Part shown: piece by piece, positions 1 to 6,982 of the stretch
Numbering within the stretch: position 1 is the first letter of the stretch
Layout: the number at the start of each line of letters is the position of its first letter
DNA from: Clostridiales bacterium
GTDB taxonomy: Bacteria; Bacillota; Clostridia; UBA8921
Reading direction: 5' to 3'
NCBI GenBank assembly: GCA_003535395.1
Contig: DOHE01000002.1
Location: 451-9,798, forward strand
DNA: 9,348 nucleotides
Made by a program: the position numbers and the translations under genes
Notes under the pieces: model-generated
What the model was told of the DNA's origin: nothing
What the model saw: the letters and a program-made list of their open reading frames with translations, nothing else
Database searches by the model: none

Positions 1-1064
1 TGCGAAATCAGGCGAGGTTCCATCACCAGGGAAACATCCCGGTCGCCGGTCCGGATCATGGTAAGCAGCCGGATGGCGGCCTCCCTCCCTAATTCTTCTC
101 CGGGATGAGTGATGGAAGTCAATGGCAGACTGGCATCCTCCGCCAGCCTGGAATTGTCAAAGCCAACCAGGGAAATATCCCGGGGAACCTGCAGACCGCG
201 GCTGCGAAGAGCGGCGATGCAATCGACTGCAATACGGTCATTGTAACAGACGATGCCCGTGCATTTTCCAAGCCGGGTGAAAAGTTTGCTGAACTCATGC
301 GGAGAAAAGAGGTCATCATAATCTTCCGTGGTGTACCAGACCACGGCCTCATCGGCGACCGTAAGACCGGCTTCGTGGAGTGCCGCGATGAATCCGGCAT
401 AGCGAAGGTGTCCCTGCAGGTCGTCGGCCTTGAATATTCCTCCAATTTGTCTGTGCCCAGCCCGGATGAGTTCCAGAGCTGCTATCTGCCCGCCCTTCCG
501 GTCATCCACTACCACATGCGGGTAATTCACTCCGACCGGGCCGGCATGGATGAAAAGGCAGGGAAGCCGCTGCCGATGCAATTGTCGGTAGAGGGAAAGG
601 TTGGCATTGGGGAAGGCAGTTTTCGTTCCCTGGACAATGTACCCGGCCACCCCTTGGGACAGCAGGGAGTTTAAAGCCCGGGCCTCATTTTCCACGCGGT
701 TGTGAGTGATGCAAAGAGACATGCCATAGCCCTCCCGGGTCAGTATGCTTTCGATCCCGTGGATGATTTCCGGAAAGATGTAGTCGTTGAGATAGGTAAT
801 GATGACGCCGATGGTGCCTCCCTTCGTTCCTTTCTCCGGTAAAATGCTGCGGACAAAAGTACCGCTGCCCCGATGTTTTTCCAGCCACCCGGCATGGGTC
901 AGCGCTCCCAGGGCCTGCCGTACCGTCTGCCGGCTGATGCCAAACTGCCTGGAAAGTTCATTTTCCGAGCTGATCCGCTGTCCAGGCAGAAAAAATCCGT
1001 CCTCGATCCGGGCCTTCAGCCAGTCCATGAGTTCCTGGTATTTGGTTTTCGCATGATCCAGCAT
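1..1064 (-). CDS. GntR-family transcriptional repressor, AraR-like (3' end cut by window edge)
   Basis: This is a cytoplasmic DNA-binding regulator, most likely a sugar-responsive repressor. Residues 5-75 form a GntR-type winged helix; the recognition region around 34-55 reads ENELSRQFGISRQTVRQALG, followed by the wing residues RGSGTFV. From about residue 84 the protein changes to a LacI/periplasmic-binding-protein effector domain, with VVVDD (184-188), CYND (273-276) and LVGFDNS (299-305). This GntR plus LacI layout is that of AraR-type repressors of Bacillota. 354 codons are visible, so only a few C-terminal residues are missing if it has the usual length of about 360-380. The start at 1064 has GGGAG seven bases upstream and lies 16 bases after the TRIC gene, so both probably share one mRNA. 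The effector and operator cannot be read from this sequence; the glycan cluster nearby is one possible target. Confidence 0.9.
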   Translation of the reverse strand, partial: MLDHAKTKYQELMDWLKARIEDGFFLPGQRISSENELSRQFGISRQTVRQALGALTHAGWLEKHRGSGTFVRSILPEKGTKGGTIGVIITYLNDYIFPEIIHGIESILTREGYGMSLCITHNRVENEARALNSLLSQGVAGYIVQGTKTAFPNANLSLYRQLHRQRLPCLFIHAGPVGVNYPHVVVDDRKGGQIAALELIRAGHRQIGGIFKADDLQGHLRYAGFIAALHEAGLTVADEAVVWYTTEDYDDLFSPHEFSKLFTRLGKCTGIVCYNDRIAVDCIAALRSRGLQVPRDISLVGFDNSRLAEDASLPLTSITHPGEELGREAAIRLLTMIRTGDRDVSLVMEPRLIS

Positions 1065-1080
1065 GGGCAACTCCCATCGG

Positions 1081-1707
1081 TCAGAGTTTCATTTTTTCAT
1101 TTTTCGCTCTGATGACCGGCAGATTGATGTTAAAAAATATGGAAACCATCCGAAGAGCGACTATAAAAATTATGCTGATGTAAACTGCCGGCAAAAGGCG
1201 GATCCTGGCTTCCAAAAACAAAAAGAGCAAAGCGCCTGCAATCGCGGCTACGGCATAAATCTCTCTCCGGAACAGCAGCGGCACGTCATTGACGATGATA
1301 TCCCTCAGGATTCCTCCGCCTGTCCCTGTTATAACAGAAACAAAAAGAATGCCGATCAGCGGATATTCCAACTGAGATGCCCGGACCGCGGCGGTGATCG
1401 TGAAAACAGCCAGGCCGATGGCATCAAAGATCTGCAGCCCTCTTCCAAGCTTTCGGACCGAGTGCAGGGCAATGCACGAAATCAGCAGGACCACCAGAAT
1501 AGTCAACAGATACTTGGGATTTTTAAAGAAAACAGGAATATCATCATGCAGGATCACATCGCGGATCAAACCGCCGCCGGATGCGGTCAGAACTGCCAGC
1601 ATAAACAGCCCGAACAAATCCAGTCTTTTGTTGATCCCTGTCAGAACCCCGGTCACAGCGAATGCCGCTGTACCTGCAAGATCAAGGATCTGGATAATGA
1701 CCCCCAT
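1081..1707 (-). CDS. TRIC-type cation channel family protein (UPF0126, YadS/YicG-like)
   Basis: This is a 208-residue, strongly hydrophobic integral membrane protein. It has two homologous halves, each carrying the family hallmark: GGGLIRD at 44-50 and GGGILRD at 130-136. Each half also has a preceding small-residue helix (GTAAFAVTG at 12-20; DAIGLAVFTITAA at 95-107). About seven membrane segments can be seen, followed by a short charged tail rich in lysine. Family knowledge: bacterial members adopt the trimeric intracellular cation (TRIC) channel fold and are thought to conduct monovalent cations, but their physiological role is unclear. Length is typical. The start at 1707 has GGCGGTGA upstream. 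The gene has its own promoter (1748-1776) and is followed after 16 bases by the GntR-type regulator gene, so it does not seem to depend on the upstream glycan cluster. Some relatives are loosely annotated as amino acid transporters. Confidence 0.9.
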   Translation of the reverse strand: MGVIIQILDLAGTAAFAVTGVLTGINKRLDLFGLFMLAVLTASGGGLIRDVILHDDIPVFFKNPKYLLTILVVLLISCIALHSVRKLGRGLQIFDAIGLAVFTITAAVRASQLEYPLIGILFVSVITGTGGGILRDIIVNDVPLLFRREIYAVAAIAGALLFLFLEARIRLLPAVYISIIFIVALRMVSIFFNINLPVIRAKNEKMKL

Positions 1708-1747
1708 TCAAATCACCGCCAAAATTGTGCAGAATTGCATTGAGTTA

Positions 1748-1776
1748 ATTATCACTGTGAATCACACGATTGTCAA
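1748..1776 (-). promoter_or_regulatory. Housekeeping sigma-factor promoter of the TRIC-regulator unit
   Basis: On the minus strand TTGACA (1771-1776) is followed by exactly 17 bases and then GATAAT (1748-1753). This is a perfect -35 box and a 5/6 -10 box at optimal spacing. Transcription would start near 1741, leaving a leader of about 34 bases before the TRIC start codon at 1707. The quality of this match separates the TRIC-GntR unit from the glycan genes upstream. The spacer holds a perfect 11-bp palindrome, listed separately. Confidence 0.85.
1756..1766. promoter_or_regulatory. Palindrome inside the TRIC promoter spacer, candidate operator
   Basis: TGTGAATCACA is a perfect inverted repeat (TGTGA, one central base, TCACA). 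It lies wholly between the -35 and -10 boxes of the promoter at 1748-1776, where a bound repressor would block RNA polymerase. The half-site resembles the CRP/FNR-type TGTGA half, but the one-base spacing is too short for CRP. The cognate regulator is unknown; the GntR-type protein encoded downstream in the same unit is a candidate for autoregulation, by inference only. Confidence 0.45.
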
Positions 1777-1836
1777 CTTGCAGTATCGTCGTAAAACATA
1801 TGGACAGTACCTCATCCGCTTTCATGTCGTCCATTA

Positions 1837-2094
1837 TCAAAGTCCTTGTGCATCATTCAATAAACTCCCAGCGTATCCCACCTTCTTCATTTCCATGATA
1901 TTATCCAGTTTTGCCCCTACTGCCAGGGAATGGGAGGATCCCATAATATATCCTCCGCCTTTGGCAGCATATCGGAAGGCGTACCGGGCATCCTCGCAAA
2001 TGTCTTCGGGCGTGCCGGCGTGGATGTTCACATACAGCCCCAGTTTTTTTGCCTCCTGGTACAACTTCACGTGCCAGGGATAGATGATCTCCCG
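1837..2094 (-). pseudogene. C-terminal remnant of a second URO-D-like gene
   Basis: The minus-strand frame directly behind the URO-D-like stop codon reads about 85 residues that look like a real protein end. It begins REIIYPWHVKLYQEAKKLG and includes HAGTPEDICEDARYAFRYAAKGGGYIMGSSHS. In URO-D-fold proteins the GTPEE...GGGYILGxSH stretch is the conserved C-terminal segment. The complete neighbour already has its own version of that segment (GFAISSGNTIPDYVP), so this is a second, different copy. It has no obvious start codon with a Shine-Dalgarno site. The same frame upstream of about 2100 overlaps the intact gene and shows nothing protein-like. The likeliest origin is a deletion that removed most of a tandem paralogue; a short translated product or a +1-shifted extension of the upstream gene is less likely. 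Confidence 0.65.
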
Positions 2095-2095
2095 G

Positions 2096-3154
2096 CTACT
2101 CCCCCCGGTATTCCCGTACGGTTTCCACAAATTTGACATAATTGTCTGCCGGTACATAATCCGGGATCGTATTGCCGGAAGAAATGGCAAATCCATTCCG
2201 TCCCTCCATATAGCGGAGGATATCCAGGGTGCATTCCCGGATCGCTTCTTTGCCTGCGCTGGCCAGGAATCCGGTATCCGGACCGCCGAACAGACCGATT
2301 CGTTCTCCGTAAAGATCCACCCACCGTGAAAACGGGGCGATCTCATCCTCATTGGAATGCTTGGCATCAAAACTTGCGGAACCGATCAGGTCTTCCATGA
2401 CGCTGAACAAATTACCGCAGCTGTGGAGCAGGAAGGGCTTGCCATAGGCATGTGCAATGGCAGTCGTTTCCTGGTAGCCCGGGATCACATGCTCGACGAT
2501 ATCCTCCCGGGAAATCAGCGTGGATGTTTTGAATCCCAGGTCGTCGCCTGTATGGCATACAGCGATGATATCCCCATATTCCTGAAACAGCATGTTCAGA
2601 CAGGTACGCCTCGCTTCCCGGATCTTCTGATACAGCGCGCTGTAAAATTCCGGGTCATCGGCCCGGGCATAGCACAGCCCTTCATATTCCAGCAACATCT
2701 GTGCCGTCTCGAACATCCCGCCGCCGATGCCTCCCACGACCTTCATCCCCGACGGCAAAGCCTCTCGCAGCGCCGGATAATATTTCTCTATCATTACCCG
2801 GTATTTTTCCGGAATCTCTGCCCATGGGTATTTTTGAAGATCCTCCATATTTCTGACTACCCCAGGGATATGGCTCTGGATGGGGCGCATTCCCGGCAGC
2901 GGCAATGCAGACCCGAAATTCATGGTCTCATATCCCATGGATGCATAAAAACGGCTGACATAACGGAAGTATTCGACCCGGTCCTCAAACCGCTCCCCCA
3001 GGTTCCCTGGATTTTTTCTCCCGGTGATGATCTCCATGTTTTTCGGTGAAACGCCATGATCATAGAGAGGGACCCGTTTCACCGGCTTTCTCCAGGCTGC
3101 ATTGACGATGCAGTTGTAATCCGGCACAAAGGTCCGTTCCTTGATGATTATCAT
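2096..3154 (-). CDS. Uroporphyrinogen decarboxylase-fold (URO-D/MtaA-like) protein
   Basis: This 352-residue soluble protein belongs to the URO-D superfamily, which includes heme-pathway decarboxylases and cobamide-dependent methyltransferases such as MtaA and CmuA. Visible landmarks are GDDLGF (203-208), LLHSCGN (242-248, the His-x-Cys pair that binds zinc in the methyltransferases), LFGGPDT (288-294) and the C-terminal GFAISSGNTIPDYVP (321-335). The N-terminus lacks the arginine-rich substrate loop expected of true HemE, and the gene sits in a carbohydrate cluster, so heme synthesis is unlikely. A methyl-transfer role, perhaps on a methylated sugar or aglycone, is inference. It is the last intact gene of the cluster, 69 bases after the GH130 gene. 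AAAGGAG lies ten bases before the start, a slightly long spacing. A six-G run abuts the stop codon, and the remnant of a paralogue follows at once. Confidence 0.85.
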   Translation of the reverse strand: MIIIKERTFVPDYNCIVNAAWRKPVKRVPLYDHGVSPKNMEIITGRKNPGNLGERFEDRVEYFRYVSRFYASMGYETMNFGSALPLPGMRPIQSHIPGVVRNMEDLQKYPWAEIPEKYRVMIEKYYPALREALPSGMKVVGGIGGGMFETAQMLLEYEGLCYARADDPEFYSALYQKIREARRTCLNMLFQEYGDIIAVCHTGDDLGFKTSTLISREDIVEHVIPGYQETTAIAHAYGKPFLLHSCGNLFSVMEDLIGSASFDAKHSNEDEIAPFSRWVDLYGERIGLFGGPDTGFLASAGKEAIRECTLDILRYMEGRNGFAISSGNTIPDYVPADNYVKFVETVREYRGE

Positions 3155-3195
3155 TTTTAACCTGCTCCTTTCAGCTGCCTGGCTGGCCTATGCGC

Positions 3196-3213
3196 TGAAG
3201 CGCCGCAGCTTCA
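3196..3213. other. Small intergenic hairpin between GH130 and URO-D-like genes
   Basis: TGAAGC and GCTTCA form a perfect 6-bp stem around the six-base loop GCCGCA. It lies in the 69-base gap ahead of the URO-D-like gene. No T-run follows on the minus strand, so it is not an intrinsic terminator; it could mark an mRNA processing point or be incidental. Confidence 0.3.
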
Positions 3214-3223
3214 TTTGATGTTG

Positions 3224-4189
3224 TCAGCCCTGTGTCTGTACAAGGGCCACGAACTGGTCCGAAGCCCCATAATAGATCCACCACTTTCCTTGATAACGGA
3301 AAATATTATCCACGAAAATTGTTCCCAGAGAAGCGGTCGGATGGTGAGGGAACCGATCTACCGACTTTTCATAATCGTGTTCCGCCTGGATCACAGGCAC
3401 TTCAAGATGTTTCAGAAGCCTTTTTGGATCGTTCCGGTCATACAGCGCTTCGCTGATGGCGTAGAAATACTTACCGTCCTGTACAATGGAGGACAGGTTG
3501 CCCGCAACCAGCATCAGGATCCCGTCTTTGCCTGGATTTTGGTAATCCGTCACAGCAACGCATACTTCATTCGGCTTCCCGGAAAATGCTGCTGCCTCGA
3601 AAGGCTCCACATCCCAGTGGATAAAATCGGTGGAAGTTGCCAACTGATGGTTGGTATACAGTACATACCTTCCGTTGATCCGGACAGCACGGCCTTCCGG
3701 ATCACATACCGGACAGGCGGACTTGCTCTTCATCCCCTCCGCTGTCTTTTTCGGGAACAACGGCCCTCGTTTTTCCCAATTCAGCAGATCCGTAGACACG
3801 GCATCACAGATGCAAAATCCCTTCGGCCAGTAATACCCGGTATAAAGCAGATGCCAGACGCCTTCCGCCCATACGATCCGTGGATCTTCGCAGCCTCCCG
3901 GCAGCTCATATTCCTCTGTTGCATCGATAATGGGCTGATCCCTATGCTTTTTCCAGTGGATCCCGTCCTGACTGACGGCCAGACCGATCCGGGATGTTCC
4001 CATCCAGCGGGTGTCTTTCTCCGCCCGGTCTTCAGCCCGGTAAAACATGTAAAATGTCCCGTCCTTCACCGAGACTGCCGGGTTGTATGTCGTCCAGGAA
4101 TCAAATCCCTGCTCCGACGGCCCCAGCAGCGGATTGGCTTCATGCTTGAAAAAAGGACCGATCGCCCATTCCGGTAATTGAATTTGCAT
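3224..4189 (-). CDS. GH130 family beta-mannoside phosphorylase/mannosidase-like enzyme
   Basis: This is a predicted cytoplasmic five-bladed beta-propeller carbohydrate enzyme of 321 residues. GH130 landmarks appear in order: TTYNPAV (33-39), MFYRAE (48-53), SRIGLAVSQDGIHW (66-79), GGCEDPRI (98-105, whose Asp102 is the expected general acid) and WIYYGASD (304-311). Family knowledge: members phosphorolyse or hydrolyse beta-1,4- or beta-1,2-mannosides; the subgroup and phosphate-binding residues cannot be settled by eye. An in-frame ATG exists at 4222, but it lies inside the sulfatase gene. The ATG at 4189 is preferred because AGGAGG (4196-4201) sits six bases before it. That ribosome site touches the sulfatase stop codon, so the two genes are probably translationally coupled. 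No signal peptide is present, so the substrate must be imported as an oligosaccharide. DUF4185- or GH43/GH32-like propellers are weaker alternatives. Confidence 0.85.
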   Translation of the reverse strand: MQIQLPEWAIGPFFKHEANPLLGPSEQGFDSWTTYNPAVSVKDGTFYMFYRAEDRAEKDTRWMGTSRIGLAVSQDGIHWKKHRDQPIIDATEEYELPGGCEDPRIVWAEGVWHLLYTGYYWPKGFCICDAVSTDLLNWEKRGPLFPKKTAEGMKSKSACPVCDPEGRAVRINGRYVLYTNHQLATSTDFIHWDVEPFEAAAFSGKPNEVCVAVTDYQNPGKDGILMLVAGNLSSIVQDGKYFYAISEALYDRNDPKRLLKHLEVPVIQAEHDYEKSVDRFPHHPTASLGTIFVDNIFRYQGKWWIYYGASDQFVALVQTQG

Positions 4190-4195
4190 ATTCAT

Positions 4196-4201
4196 CCTCC
4201 T
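4196..4201 (-). promoter_or_regulatory. Shine-Dalgarno site that sets the GH130 start
   Basis: AGGAGG on the minus strand ends six bases before the ATG at 4189 and shares one base with the sulfatase stop codon (4201-4203). It decides between three in-frame ATGs (4222, 4195, 4189) in favour of the last and implies coupled translation with the sulfatase. Confidence 0.7.
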
Positions 4202-5802
4202 CATCCTTTCGTCTTTCCCCATTTTTTCATCAGATAACTTTCTCTTGCCTCTTTCATCTCCCGGATCACCTGCTTGCGCGGGAAATAGGGAGCAATTCCC
4301 GGATAATTCCCCCGGTGTCCTTCATCCGCCCGGATCGGCGCCCAACGCAGGCAGGAGGGGGGTGTGGCGGTCAATATCTGCAGGATCCGTTCCCTGCACC
4401 AGCGCCTGAAATCCGCGGTCTCCGGGTCGCCTGCAATATTTCGGACTTCATCCGGATCTGCGACCAGATCATACAGTTCCTCATTCGGTTCACGTTCGTT
4501 CATGTTATGGTCCGTGTGCAGCACATATTTGCGGTCATCCGTCCGGATCATCATCCAGGTGTGATATTCACAAAAAGCAAAATCCCGCACCCGCTCCTTC
4601 TCTCCCCGCACCACCGGCATCAGGGAACGGGAAGGGATCACATCCAGAAAATGGGGGACTTCGATGCGCATGGCTTCTTTGACATCCAGTCCCGCTGCGT
4701 CCAATATCGTGGCCGTGACATCAGTCAGTTCCACCGGCGCCTCAATACGCCGGCCATCCAGGTGATCCGGGTGGCGGATCGCCAGGGGTACACCGGCGGA
4801 ACAGCGGTAGGGCAGGCCCTTGCCATCCACGCCGAAATCACCCAGCATATCCCCGTGGTCGGAGGTATAGATGATCACTGTATCGTCCCACAAGCCCTCT
4901 TCCTGCAGCACCTGAAAGATGCGGCCGATCTGATCATCCACCAGGCGGATCAGCGCCCGGTAGGCTGCCCGGTTCTCGCTCCAACCCCGGCGCAGTTCAT
5001 CCGTCAGACGGACGGATCGGCGCATCGGCTTTTCCTGTTCAATAAACCGCTCCGTATCATACCGGACTTCTTCCGCCTCCAGGTACTTTGCCGGCGGATC
5101 GATCATGGGATGCGGGCTGAGAAAGGATCCGAACACACAGAAGGGCTTATCCTTAGGCCGGTTCCGGATCGCCTCGATGATATGGTTTCCGATCTGGACC
5201 TCCACATGGTCCTCATCCTCCAGGATACTGGGGACCGGCGGCTGGGGATGTCCCATCAGGGAGGTGCGCTCCACCTCGTCCCGGTATGCCTCCATGAGCC
5301 CTTTATCGTCCAGATATTTCATGTAGTCACAGTAATTCCATTGGGACAGGCCCTTCCCGGCTGCTTCCCAGATATAGTCGAATCCGAACTTGCGCATTTC
5401 TTCGTTCAGCCCAGCCAGGTCATGCCCCATCCCCCGTTCCAGGTACCATTGAAAACCCTGAAAGATATGAAATTTGCCGATCCCGGCCGTATAATATCCT
5501 GCTTCCTGCAGAGCCCGTGCATAAGTCGGATGCTGGGGACTCAAATCCCCTGACATGGTGAGCATATTGAGCTGATGGGTATATTTCCCGGTCAGCAGAG
5601 CGCACCTTGCCGGGGTGCAGACCGGATTGGGAGAAACGGCATTCATAAAAGCTGTTCCTTCCGCAATCCGGTCGATGTTTGGCGTCTGGATGATCCCTTT
5701 GCCTGCATATCCCACATAATCGGGGTTGTGCTGGTCGGACATCAGGAACAGGATATTCCTGCGCCGGGAAGTTTCAGATGTTTTCTGCACTCTTTTCTGC
5801 AT
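4201..5802 (-). CDS. Cytoplasmic S1-family sulfatase (Cys-type)
   Basis: This 533-residue protein is a formylglycine-dependent sulfatase that hydrolyses sulfate esters. The signature CTPARCALLTG starts at Cys62, the residue converted to formylglycine. Metal- and sulfate-site residues are visible at Asp23 (MSDQHN), Lys110/His112 in GIGKFH, His231 in LSPHP, Asp315-His316 in YTSDHGDMLGD, and Lys328. The N-terminus is charged (MQKRVQKTSETSRRR) with no signal peptide, so it acts inside the cell, as some Bacillota sulfatases do on imported sulfated sugars. Being Cys-type in an anaerobe, it should need a radical-SAM maturase (anSME), not encoded here. It lies 30 bases after the DUF1861 gene and 11 bases before GH130. 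The Shine-Dalgarno match (AAAGGA) is about 13 bases before the ATG, so the exact start is less certain. The substrate is unknown; phosphonate monoester hydrolases and choline sulfatases are related alternatives. Confidence 0.93.
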   Translation of the reverse strand: MQKRVQKTSETSRRRNILFLMSDQHNPDYVGYAGKGIIQTPNIDRIAEGTAFMNAVSPNPVCTPARCALLTGKYTHQLNMLTMSGDLSPQHPTYARALQEAGYYTAGIGKFHIFQGFQWYLERGMGHDLAGLNEEMRKFGFDYIWEAAGKGLSQWNYCDYMKYLDDKGLMEAYRDEVERTSLMGHPQPPVPSILEDEDHVEVQIGNHIIEAIRNRPKDKPFCVFGSFLSPHPMIDPPAKYLEAEEVRYDTERFIEQEKPMRRSVRLTDELRRGWSENRAAYRALIRLVDDQIGRIFQVLQEEGLWDDTVIIYTSDHGDMLGDFGVDGKGLPYRCSAGVPLAIRHPDHLDGRRIEAPVELTDVTATILDAAGLDVKEAMRIEVPHFLDVIPSRSLMPVVRGEKERVRDFAFCEYHTWMMIRTDDRKYVLHTDHNMNEREPNEELYDLVADPDEVRNIAGDPETADFRRWCRERILQILTATPPSCLRWAPIRADEGHRGNYPGIAPYFPRKQVIREMKEARESYLMKKWGKTKG

Positions 5803-5832
5803 TTACTGTACCCGGTCCTTTCTGATAAAATT

Positions 5833-6825
5833 TTATTTTTCCTGCATTTTCCACTGCTCATATTCGTCAAAGGGATCTTCGATATCCAGGATGCCCTCCT
5901 GACAGTCACTGAGCCCGGTATACATCTCGGCCCGGCCGTTCCCAAGGCGTACGATCCCCGATGAGAAAGCCACATCCATCGCCCGTGCATTTTTCTGCGG
6001 ACCTTCGGGATAATCTTCCCGGGCAGCGATGACCTTGACAGGACTCATCCAGCGTGTCTGAGGATCCATGGCGAAAGCCATACAGTAGTAATGAATGATC
6101 TTTACGCTCCCCGTCATTTCCCCCCAGGATTTGTGGCCGATGATGCCCAGCAATCCATTGGACAAGTTGTAAATCTGATTACAGCCTCCCCACTCCTCGG
6201 GAAGAAAGTGGCCTTCCAGCAGAGGAGAATGGTCTATGATCCCGGGATTGATCTCTTCAAGCGAATCTACAATGTCAAAACCAATTTTGGCAATGCATCC
6301 AAATCGTTCCAGCATCGGCTTGCCTTGCGGCCGGGTGAAAACCCCGACCCGTCCGTTCGGAAGCTGAATCAGCCGAATATCCTTCATCCGATCCGGGCCC
6401 TCCGTAAAATAGTGCAGTTCCTGCAAGGTCTTACCCCGGTAAAATCGGGTGCGGTAGGTGATAAGTTTTTCTTCAGGCGTCCAGTCCACAGAAACGCCGC
6501 CAACTACCAGTTCTCCACCGATCCAGGCAATGAAAGGATCCTGGAGATCCAGCACAGGAGCATTCAAAATCAGACTGCAGCGATCCCCATCCTTATAAAA
6601 GAACATCGTACGGGAACGCTCGCTGCTGCGCGGTTCCACCCGGGCTGCAATGATTTCCCGGCCATCCAGGGTGAACGGGATGGAAGTGTTGTAAACATCT
6701 GCGCCATCAATGCCTTCAAAGGAAAGGATCCTGCCTTTGGGGCCGGTAAAAGGGAATCGTTCTCTGTATTTTTTGTACTGTTGATACGCACCTTCCGGTT
6801 GGATTTTTTGAAACAGCACACACAT
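5833..6825 (-). CDS. DUF1861 family beta-propeller protein
   Basis: This is a soluble protein of about 330 residues whose conserved blocks I recognise as those of DUF1861: DVYNTSIPF (43-51), AARVEPRSSERS (60-71), LDLQDPFIAWIGGELVVGGV (92-111), MKDIRLIQLPNGRVGVFTRPQG (147-168) and EEWGG (210-214). The aspartate, arginine and tryptophan blocks repeat in a pattern resembling five-bladed propellers of the GH43/GH130 type, so a carbohydrate-active role is likely by fold and by its neighbours. No activity is established in my knowledge. It is the first gene of the compact group that continues with the sulfatase 30 bases downstream. The ATG at 6825 has a run of five Gs only one base upstream; a GTG two codons later (6819) is seven bases from that run and may be the true start. 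A 22-bp palindrome lies just upstream. There is no signal peptide. Confidence 0.82.
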   Translation of the reverse strand: MCVLFQKIQPEGAYQQYKKYRERFPFTGPKGRILSFEGIDGADVYNTSIPFTLDGREIIAARVEPRSSERSRTMFFYKDGDRCSLILNAPVLDLQDPFIAWIGGELVVGGVSVDWTPEEKLITYRTRFYRGKTLQELHYFTEGPDRMKDIRLIQLPNGRVGVFTRPQGKPMLERFGCIAKIGFDIVDSLEEINPGIIDHSPLLEGHFLPEEWGGCNQIYNLSNGLLGIIGHKSWGEMTGSVKIIHYYCMAFAMDPQTRWMSPVKVIAAREDYPEGPQKNARAMDVAFSSGIVRLGNGRAEMYTGLSDCQEGILDIEDPFDEYEQWKMQEK

Positions 6826-6835
6826 ACCCCCTGTT

Positions 6836-6857
6836 GTTATTATGCTTTGATAATAAC
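6836..6857. promoter_or_regulatory. AT-rich inverted repeat upstream of the DUF1861-sulfatase-GH130 genes, candidate operator
   Basis: GTTATTAT and ATAATAAC form perfect 8-bp arms around the six-base centre GCTTTG. The repeat ends ten bases before the DUF1861 start codon. Its position and size fit a binding site for a dimeric repressor that would control the whole glycan group. TATTAT and CATAAT within it could serve as -10 boxes, but no convincing -35 box is found at the right distance. As RNA it would be a weak stem close to the ribosome site. Confidence 0.45.
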
Positions 6858-6932
6858 GAATCAGGAGCTGGCAGTGCTACATGATATTTCAGCAATATTT
6901 TGCAGAATTTACGATTTGTTACTCATATCCTC

Positions 6933-6963
6933 TAAGCTGACCCGGGTTGGCGGGCAAAGCTTA
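6933..6963 (-). terminator. Possible weak terminator-like hairpin after the lactonase gene
   Basis: Minus-strand TAAGCT pairs with AGCTTA, and CCCG pairs with CGGG within it, giving a two-part stem around the loop CCAACC with a small internal loop. It begins 20 bases after the lactonase stop codon. No T-run follows, so intrinsic termination would be poor; it may instead stabilise the 3' end of the message. The rest of the 6826-6982 gap holds AT-rich sequence and the palindrome at 6836-6857. Confidence 0.3.
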
Positions 6964-6982
6964 AGAATGTCAGTCAGCCCTT

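Noticed and set aside
1063..1743. 226-codon plus-strand open frame opposite the TRIC gene
   Set aside because: Its composition is polar and low in structure (many Gln, Asn, Asp), with no family resemblance, while the minus strand has clear duplicated GGGxxRD motifs. It is an antisense shadow.
1756..1766. CRP or Rex binding site
   Set aside because: The TGTGA half-sites are separated by one base, whereas CRP sites need six; Rex sites have longer TTGTGAA arms with a wider spacer.
2096..3154. Heme-pathway uroporphyrinogen decarboxylase (HemE)
   Set aside because: The N-terminal substrate-binding arginine motif of HemE is not visible, the gene sits in a glycan cluster, and no other heme or siroheme gene is nearby.
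3215..4177. 320-codon plus-strand open frame opposite the GH130 gene
   Set aside because: It mirrors the GH130 codons and shows no domain; the minus-strand product is recognisable from end to end.
4315..5553. 412-codon plus-strand open frame opposite the sulfatase
   Set aside because: Length alone is unconvincing in GC-moderate coding DNA. The minus strand carries the full sulfatase signature, and the plus frame shows no motif or ribosome site.
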